DNA of 64,000 nt from Brevibacillus_C sp046036945. Lineage in GTDB: Bacteria > Bacillota > Bacilli > Brevibacillales > Brevibacillaceae. This document shows, in pieces, positions 59,399 to 64,000 of this stretch. The stretch covers positions 124,001 through 188,000 of the forward strand of contig NZ_JBJQOQ010000001.1 in NCBI RefSeq assembly GCF_046036945.1. Reading direction: 5' to 3'. Both the position numbers and the translations under genes were made by a program. Each line of letters begins with the position of its first letter. The stretch's first letter is position 1. A model generated the notes under the pieces. It had not been told where the DNA came from. It saw only the letters and a program-made list of their open reading frames with translations, and did not search any database.

Positions 59399-60113
59399 AG
59401 TGGAAAACTTGTCGAAATCGTTCGGGAAGCTGGAGGTTCTCCACGACATCTCGACCGAAGTCAAAAAAGGGGATGTCGTGGCGATCATCGGTCCATCCGG
59501 CTCCGGCAAATCAACTCTGCTTCGCTGTATGAACCTGCTGGAGGTTCCGACCACGGGCAAGATCCTCATCGACGGTACCGACATCACCGCGAAAAAGGCG
59601 GATGCGATGCAGGTTCGCCAGATGATCGGGATGGTGTTTCAACACTTTCACCTGTTTCCCCATATGACCGTACTGGAGAATTTGACATATGCGCCGGTAA
59701 AAGTGAAGAAGCTGGCAAAAGACGCTGCCCGGCAAAAAGCGCGGGAGCTGCTAGGCAGAGTCGGCCTCTCCGACAAGGCGGACGTGTATCCGTCCAAACT
59801 GTCCGGCGGCCAGAAACAGCGGGTGGCGATCGCCCGTTCGCTGGCGATGGAGCCGGAAATCATGCTGTTTGACGAGCCGACCTCAGCGCTTGATCCGGAG
59901 ATGGTCAAAGAGGTGCTGGAAGTGATGAAGACGCTGGCCCATACCGGAATGACGATGGCGATCGTCACCCACGAGATGGGCTTTGCCCGTGAAGTGGCGG
60001 ATCGCATCCTGTTCCTCGACGGGGGGCGCCTGATCGAGGAAGCACCTCCGGAACAGTTTTTCAGCAGGCCGCAGAGTGAACGGGCCAAACAATTTTTGGA
60101 AAAAATGCTATAA
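59391..60113 (+). CDS. Polar amino acid ABC transporter ATP-binding protein
   Basis: The 240-residue GlnQ/ArtP-type ATPase has Walker A GPSGSGKSTLLRCMNLLE, signature LSGGQKQRVAIARSLAM, Walker B IMLFDEPTSALDP and the switch histidine in IVTHEMGFA. GTG 59391 follows GAGGAGGCTG and overlaps the permease gene. A terminator follows. Confidence 0.95.
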   Translation: MIKVENLSKSFGKLEVLHDISTEVKKGDVVAIIGPSGSGKSTLLRCMNLLEVPTTGKILIDGTDITAKKADAMQVRQMIGMVFQHFHLFPHMTVLENLTYAPVKVKKLAKDAARQKARELLGRVGLSDKADVYPSKLSGGQKQRVAIARSLAMEPEIMLFDEPTSALDPEMVKEVLEVMKTLAHTGMTMAIVTHEMGFAREVADRILFLDGGRLIEEAPPEQFFSRPQSERAKQFLEKML

Positions 60114-60127
60114 AAGTAAAAGAAGCT

Positions 60128-60158
60128 GCGGCATCCTTAAGGCGATGCCGCGGTTTTT
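60128..60158 (+). terminator. Terminator of the amino-acid transporter operon
   Basis: The stem GCGGCATC/GATGCCGC is followed by five T. Confidence 0.88.
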
Positions 60159-60226
60159 CTTTTGCAACCGGGGGCTGGGGGCTCTACAATAAAGAAGGAG
60201 AGCCAAAGAAGAGAGGGTACCGAGAT

Positions 60227-60940
60227 ATGAAGCAGAAACAAGAGAAAACCGTCGCCGGGCGGGTGCATATATGCGCCGGAGGGACGCTGGATGTACTCCC
60301 GAATGCAATGCCGGGAGACATCCTGATCGGGGTAGACGCCGGTGCGCTGCGCCTGCTGGAAGCGGGAGCGGTGCCGACACTGGCCGTCGGCGACTTTGAC
60401 ACGATCGGCGAAGCAGGCTTGTCTAAGCTCGTCCGCTCCGGCGTGGAGATTCGCCGTTTTCCGGAGAGAAAGGATGCGACTGACAGCGACATCGGACTGC
60501 AGGCGGCGCTGTCGTTTCAGCCCAAGGAGATCTTCATGTACGGCGCGCTGGGCGGGCGGATGGACCACTCGCTGGCGAACGTGCAGCTCTTGTGGCAGGC
60601 CCATCAGGCAGGTGTCTGGATGCAGATCGAGAGCGGAGACAACCGTATCGCCCTGCTGTCTGAGCGCTTCCGCCGCTGCCGGCTGACCAGGGATCACTAC
60701 CAGTACGTCTCCCTGCTGCCGCTAAGCCCGCTGGTGACCGGAATAACCTTGGAAGGCTTTGCCTACCCGCTGCACGACGCGAGGCTGGAGCTGGGCTCGA
60801 CGCTCGGCGTGAGCAATCAGTTGACAGGGGAAGCTGGCAGGATTCAGATCGAAAGCGGGGCCCTGCTGGTCATGTCAACTCGAGACGCAGGCGGCCGGCA
60901 GGACGAGAAGCTGGAAAAAAACCCGGGATCGGCAGGCTAG
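60227..60940 (+). CDS. thiN: Thiamine pyrophosphokinase
   Basis: The 237-residue enzyme converts thiamine to thiamine pyrophosphate with ATP. Motifs include LIGVDAGALRLLEAG, LAVGDFDTIGE, the DATDSDIGLQAAL site and GALGGRMDHSLANV. The C-terminal thiamine-binding domain begins near residue 150. ATG 60227 follows AGAGAGGG; TACAAT just upstream (about 60186) may be its -10. The tail after about residue 215 is charged and variable. Its place between rpe and spoVM is conserved in Bacillales. Confidence 0.93.
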   Translation: MKQKQEKTVAGRVHICAGGTLDVLPNAMPGDILIGVDAGALRLLEAGAVPTLAVGDFDTIGEAGLSKLVRSGVEIRRFPERKDATDSDIGLQAALSFQPKEIFMYGALGGRMDHSLANVQLLWQAHQAGVWMQIESGDNRIALLSERFRRCRLTRDHYQYVSLLPLSPLVTGITLEGFAYPLHDARLELGSTLGVSNQLTGEAGRIQIESGALLVMSTRDAGGRQDEKLEKNPGSAG

Positions 60941-60976
60941 TCTGACGGCACAATTGACATTTTTGCGCATATACTT

Positions 60977-61010
60977 ATCAGGTAGGATCATGGCCCACCT
61001 GATTTTTTTT
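60977..61010 (+). terminator. Terminator after thiN
   Basis: The stem ATCAGGT/ACCTGAT with a 13-base loop is followed by eight T. Confidence 0.85.
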
Positions 61011-61104
61011 GATTAACGACCGTGTTTGGCACATGTTTGGCCCCCTCTGGAATAAGATGTAGTATACATGTTTCGGATTATGCCTGGGGGGGTGCGACAT
61101 ACAA

Positions 61105-61281
61105 ATGGGATTTCGCTCTATTCGGGTACGGCAGGGAATGGCCGTTAAACGTATTGTTGGCGTCTGTTTGGCTGTCGGGGGGTTGACCATTCTGTTGAGC
61201 TCCGCGCCTCTATGGGTGTGGTATGCCATTCTAGGAACAGGACTAATGGCCGTCGGGTGGTTTCTCTTTCATCACAAGTAA
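61105..61281 (+). CDS. Small membrane protein upstream of spoVM
   Basis: A 58-residue protein begins MGFRSIRVRQGMAVKRIVGV, has two predicted membrane helices (CLAVGGLTILLSS and WVWYAILGTGLMAVGWFLF) and ends in HHK. ATG 61105 follows a G-rich binding site (GGGGGGGTG). It ends 20 bases before spoVM and is probably co-transcribed with it, which would put its expression in the sporulating mother cell. A CATACAAA at 61098 resembles a SigE-type -10 but overlaps this gene's start. No family is recognised. Confidence 0.6.
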   Translation: MGFRSIRVRQGMAVKRIVGVCLAVGGLTILLSSAPLWVWYAILGTGLMAVGWFLFHHK

Positions 61282-61301
61282 TCCGATAAGGAGGGGTCGA
61301 A

Positions 61302-61385
61302 ATGCGTTTCTATACCATCAAATTGCCAAAGTTTCTAGGTGGCATGATACGCGCCGTAATCGAGGCATTCAACAGAAAAAAGTAA
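61302..61385 (+). CDS. spoVM: Stage V sporulation protein SpoVM
   Basis: This 27-residue amphipathic peptide, MRFYTIKLPKFLGGMIRAVI plus EAFNRKK, is almost identical at its N terminus to Bacillus subtilis SpoVM (MKFYTIKLPKFLGG). In the mother cell it binds the convex forespore membrane and anchors SpoIVA and the coat. AAGGAGGGG lies six bases before ATG. The place between thiN and rpmB is conserved. It is below the usual gene-calling length. Confidence 0.97.
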   Translation: MRFYTIKLPKFLGGMIRAVIEAFNRKK

Positions 61386-61397
61386 GCTGAACACTAC

Positions 61398-61432
61398 AGC
61401 CTTTTCATGTGCCGGGGATGCACGGAAAGGCT
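61398..61432 (+). other. Stem-loop just after spoVM
   Basis: The arms AGCCTTTTC and GGAAAGGCT (one wobble) enclose an inner GTGC/GCAC. No T-run follows, so it is a weak terminator or an mRNA-stabilising hairpin. The remaining bases to the next terminator at 61508 show nothing else recognised. Confidence 0.5.
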
Positions 61433-61507
61433 TGCCCCCTTGCCTGTGTGGGACAAGACGGAGATACCCTTCTGGACTAATAAATCGCGGTCATGCCAGG
61501 AAAATAC

Positions 61508-61534
61508 AAAAAAGCACCCGACAGGTGCTTTTTT
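61508..61534. terminator. Bidirectional terminator between spoVM and rpmB
   Basis: The stem AAAAAAGCACC/GGTGCTTTTTT with a five-base loop has T-runs on both strands, ending the convergent spoVM and rpmB transcripts. Confidence 0.9.
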
Positions 61535-61550
61535 CGCATGGCATAAGAAA

Positions 61551-61739
61551 TTATACGCGGGTCACAAGACCGGATTTCAGCGCTCTCGTGCTGACATAAA
61601 CGCGCTTCGGTTTGCCGTTTACCAGGATGCGCACTTTTTGTACGTTGACACCCCAAGAGCGGCGAGTTGCACGCATCGAGTGGGAGCGTGCGTTGCCAGC
61701 TTTTGCAGATTTACCAGTAACAAAACATCTACGTGCCAT
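61551..61739 (-). CDS. rpmB: Ribosomal protein L28
   Basis: The 62-residue basic protein begins MARRCFVTGKSAKAGNARSH and contains RRSWGVNVQKVRILVNGKPK, typical of bacterial L28. AGGGAGGTGG precedes its ATG. The zinc-ribbon cysteine pairs of some L28 forms are absent: only one cysteine is present, so this is the zinc-free type. It stands alone between convergent and divergent terminators and promoters. Confidence 0.97.
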   Translation of the reverse strand: MARRCFVTGKSAKAGNARSHSMRATRRSWGVNVQKVRILVNGKPKRVYVSTRALKSGLVTRV

Positions 61740-61807
61740 GAATTTCCACCTCCCTCACAGCGTGTAAAACAAGAAAAGCTTCTGCAGAACTGTATAAACA
61801 CTTGGAT

Positions 61808-61847
61808 ATAGTAGCATACCCTCCTGTCAATTGCAATACTTGACAGG
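61808..61847 (-). promoter_or_regulatory. rpmB promoter overlapped by an inverted repeat
   Basis: On the minus strand TTGCAA (61836-61831) and TACTAT (61813-61808), with an extended TGC before the latter, are spaced by 17 bases. The inverted repeat CCTGTCAA (61823-61830) / TTGACAGG (61840-61847), eight perfect bases per arm, straddles the -35. It may be an operator, or partly chance because each arm resembles a -35. Confidence 0.6.
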
Positions 61848-62017
61848 ATTTTCTCTTTGAAGGGCTGACATTCAGGTGAAACGATGGCGAAAAAACTTCA
61901 TTTACGCTTATTGATGTAGTAGAATTGGGAAAAGGTAAAAAACGAGTGCAGCATTGTCCGTCGCCTGCAACCAGACTTGGTGTGAGCCAGGTTTTTCATA
62001 ACAAAGGAGGGTCTTGC

Positions 62018-62383
62018 ATGCCAGTGGAAATGAATACGCCTCTTGGAAAGATCGATGTGACAGAGGAAGTGATCGCGCGGATTTCCGGCGGCGCCGCGAT
62101 GGAAGTATTCGGCCTGGTCGGAATGGCATCCCGCAAAGCGTTCAAGGATGGCATCGCCGAGATGCTGAGGTTGGACAATTTGAGCAAGGGTGTCGTCGTT
62201 CGCAATGAAAACGGTCAAGTCGTGTTGGACATGCATATCATCGTCAGTTACGGCACGAAGATTTCCGAAGTGGCGGGCAATGTGCAGCGCCGCGTCCGAT
62301 ATACGCTGGAACAGACGGTAGGCATCGACGTTTCCGCCATCAACATCTTTGTGCAGGGAGTCCGGACAGAACGGGAAACGTAA
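62018..62383 (+). CDS. yloU: Asp23/Gls24 family envelope-stress protein (YloU-like)
   Basis: The 121-residue protein has the Gls24/Asp23 fold pattern: GKIDVTEEVIARISGGAAME, VFGLVGMASRKAF, and DMHIIVSYGTKISEVAGNVQ. Such proteins associate with membranes through partners and respond to cell-wall stress. ATG 62018 follows AAAGGAGGG. It is the first gene of the yloU-yloV pair. Confidence 0.93.
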   Translation: MPVEMNTPLGKIDVTEEVIARISGGAAMEVFGLVGMASRKAFKDGIAEMLRLDNLSKGVVVRNENGQVVLDMHIIVSYGTKISEVAGNVQRRVRYTLEQTVGIDVSAINIFVQGVRTERET

Positions 62384-62395
62384 GGAGGAAACTGA

Positions 62396-64000
62396 GTGGT
62401 ATACAAGCTTCTAAGTGGCGACCTGTTTTTGCAAATGGCCTTGCTGGGTGCCCACAACTTGTTTAAAAACGTCAAGACCGTCAATGCCCTGAACGTCTTT
62501 CCGGTACCGGACGGCGATACGGGAACCAATATGAACTTGACGTTTACTTCCGGTGTCGACGAGCTGACCCGGAAGCCTTCAGAGCGCATCGACGACGCCG
62601 CAGCAACTTTGGCAAAAGGCTTGCTGATGGGGGCTAGGGGCAATTCCGGAGTCATTCTGTCCCAGCTTTTTCGCGGCTTTCACAAGGCTGTCGCGGGAAA
62701 AGCGGAGGTCGATGCCCGGCAGTTCGCGGAAGCTTTCAAAACAGGTGTTGAAACCGCCTACCAAGCTGTAATGAAACCTGTAGAGGGCACCATCCTGACG
62801 GTGGCCCGCGAAGCGGCCGAGGCGGCAGTGCGGAAGGCGCGTATGACGGATGACATCACCGCGGTGATGGAGGGCGCGTACAGCGAGGCGCTGGCGAGCC
62901 TGAGCCGCACTCCCGAGCTGCTGCCCGTTCTGAGAGAGGTCGGCGTGGTGGACTCCGGCGGGCAGGGATTGGTATTCATCTACGAGGGATTTTTGCGCGC
63001 TATGCAGGGGGCGACAGCGCCGGCAGACAGGGCGAAGCCGGAGGCCGCTGCCGCCGATATAGAGCAGTTGGTTGCCGAGCAGCACCATGCGCAAACCCAC
63101 ATGAAGACAGAAGATATTACATACGGCTACTGTACGGAATTTATGGTTCGGCTGAAGCAGAGCACCGAAGCGGGCAAGAAGCCGTTTATCGAGGCGGCCT
63201 TCCGCAATCACCTGGCGGCGATGGGAGATTCGCTGCTGGTAGTCTCGGACGACGAACTGGTGAAAGTACATATCCACGCGGAACACCCGGGCGAAGTGCT
63301 GCAGTACGCCCAACAATTTGGCAGCCTTCACCGGCTGAAGATCGAAAACATGCGGGAGCAGCATGCCAACATCGTCAAGGAGACGGAAGGCATGACGGCT
63401 GAAAAGCGTCCGGAAGAGGCTGTTCAGCCGCCCGACACGAAGCGGCAAAAGCCTCCCTACGCCCTGATCGCCGTAGCTGCCGGAAGCGGCATCAGCGAGC
63501 TGTTTCACGGGCTGGGCGTGCAGGTCGTAGTCGAAGGCGGACAGACGATGAATCCGAGTACGGAAGACCTGCTGAAGGCGATTGGCCAGGTTGCTGCCGA
63601 AAGGGTGTACCTTTTGCCCAACAACGGGAATATTGTGATGGCGGCTAAGCAGGCGGCGGAGCTCGCCGAGGTGCCTGTCACAGTCATTCCGGCGAAGAGC
63701 GTGCCGCAGGGAATGGCAGCAGCCGTCGCATTTAACAGCGGGGCAGGCGAAGCGGCCAATACGGAGAATATGCTGCGGGCGATCGAACAGGTAAAGACCG
63801 GACTCGTCACGCAGGCGGTCAGGGAGACGAAGCTGGGGGAAGTTTCGATCAGGGAAGGCGATTTTATCGGGATTGCCGACGGCGAGGTCGCGGTGGCGGA
63901 AGCTGACCTTTTGTCGTGTGCGAAGTCACTCCTGCAGCAGCTGGTAGATGAAGAGACGGGGGTCGTCACGCTCCTTTACGGAGAGAGTGCGACGAAAGAT
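62396..64000 (+). CDS. yloV: DhaL-domain protein YloV/FakA-like (3' end outside window)
   Basis: The 535 codons seen are open to the end of the window. The N-terminal DhaL/DAK2 domain contains NVFPVPDGDTGTNMNLT, GARGNSGVILSQLFRG and DSGGQGLVFIYEG, the metal-ATP site; the central and C-terminal parts match the fatty acid kinase FakA/YloV, including NNGNIVMAAKQA and IPAKSVPQGMAAA. FakA phosphorylates fatty acids presented by a FakB/DegV protein. GTG 62396 follows AAGGAGG and lies 12 bases after yloU. Confidence 0.92.
   Translation, partial: MVYKLLSGDLFLQMALLGAHNLFKNVKTVNALNVFPVPDGDTGTNMNLTFTSGVDELTRKPSERIDDAAATLAKGLLMGARGNSGVILSQLFRGFHKAVAGKAEVDARQFAEAFKTGVETAYQAVMKPVEGTILTVAREAAEAAVRKARMTDDITAVMEGAYSEALASLSRTPELLPVLREVGVVDSGGQGLVFIYEGFLRAMQGATAPADRAKPEAAAADIEQLVAEQHHAQTHMKTEDITYGYCTEFMVRLKQSTEAGKKPFIEAAFRNHLAAMGDSLLVVSDDELVKVHIHAEHPGEVLQYAQQFGSLHRLKIENMREQHANIVKETEGMTAEKRPEEAVQPPDTKRQKPPYALIAVAAGSGISELFHGLGVQVVVEGGQTMNPSTEDLLKAIGQVAAERVYLLPNNGNIVMAAKQAAELAEVPVTVIPAKSVPQGMAAAVAFNSGAGEAANTENMLRAIEQVKTGLVTQAVRETKLGEVSIREGDFIGIADGEVAVAEADLLSCAKSLLQQLVDEETGVVTLLYGESATKD

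Overview
The window looks like a chromosomal segment of a moderately GC-rich, endospore-forming member of the Bacillales. The spore genes spoVM and yjzC and the strong GGAGG-type ribosome binding sites support this. The two ends carry the conserved block that in Bacillus subtilis runs lspA-rluD-pyr operon ... rqcH(yloA)-yicC(yloC)-remA-gmk-rpoZ-coaBC-priA-def-fmt-rsmB-rlmN-prpC-prkC-rsgA-rpe-thiN-spoVM-rpmB-yloU-yloV. The accessory gene types suggest a Brevibacillus or Aneurinibacillus relative (inference; no rRNA or other phylogenetic marker was analysed).

Layout. 1-2.2 kb: end of lspA, rluD, and a beta-propeller gene broken by two frameshifts. 2.2-12.5 kb: the de novo UMP operon, with a good promoter, two PyrR-type attenuators, then pyrR, pyrP, pyrB, pyrC, carA, carB, pyrF and pyrE. 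pyrK and pyrD, usually found between carB and pyrF, are absent. 12.5-23 kb: mixed single genes, including a DoxX membrane protein under a promoter with repeated operator-like boxes, CcdC-like, CPBP protease, DUF309, a small acidic protein, YjzC, a Cys/His-rich probable coat protein, DUF4870, a CaiB-type CoA transferase and a secreted M20 peptidase. A small gene of unknown function follows a leader that looks like a riboswitch. An ECF sigma/anti-sigma pair and a DUF2512 protein complete the region. 23-35.5 kb: an eight-gene operon joining an ABC-2 transporter to MoxR, DUF58 and two von Willebrand factor A (vWA) membrane proteins, probably a cell-envelope complex. 35.6-39.7 kb: an irregular, more AT-rich patch with an AAA ATPase, a nucleotidyltransferase, a CsoR-type repressor, a His-rich lipoprotein, and a broken antisense copy of the ATPase family.

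39.7-64 kb: the conserved housekeeping block listed above. It is interrupted between rpe and thiN by a GntR/ABC (Ytr-like) operon and a polar amino-acid ABC transporter. It runs off the window inside a YloV/FakA-like gene. No tRNA, rRNA, CRISPR array, prophage or intact insertion sequence was seen.

Points most worth a second look: the candidate riboswitch near 19.6 kb, the DoxX operator repeats near 12.9 kb, the MoxR/ABC/vWA operon, the missing dihydroorotate dehydrogenase genes, the antisense ATPase remnant, an isolated sigma-region-1.1-like acidic protein, and two very small genes around spoVM.
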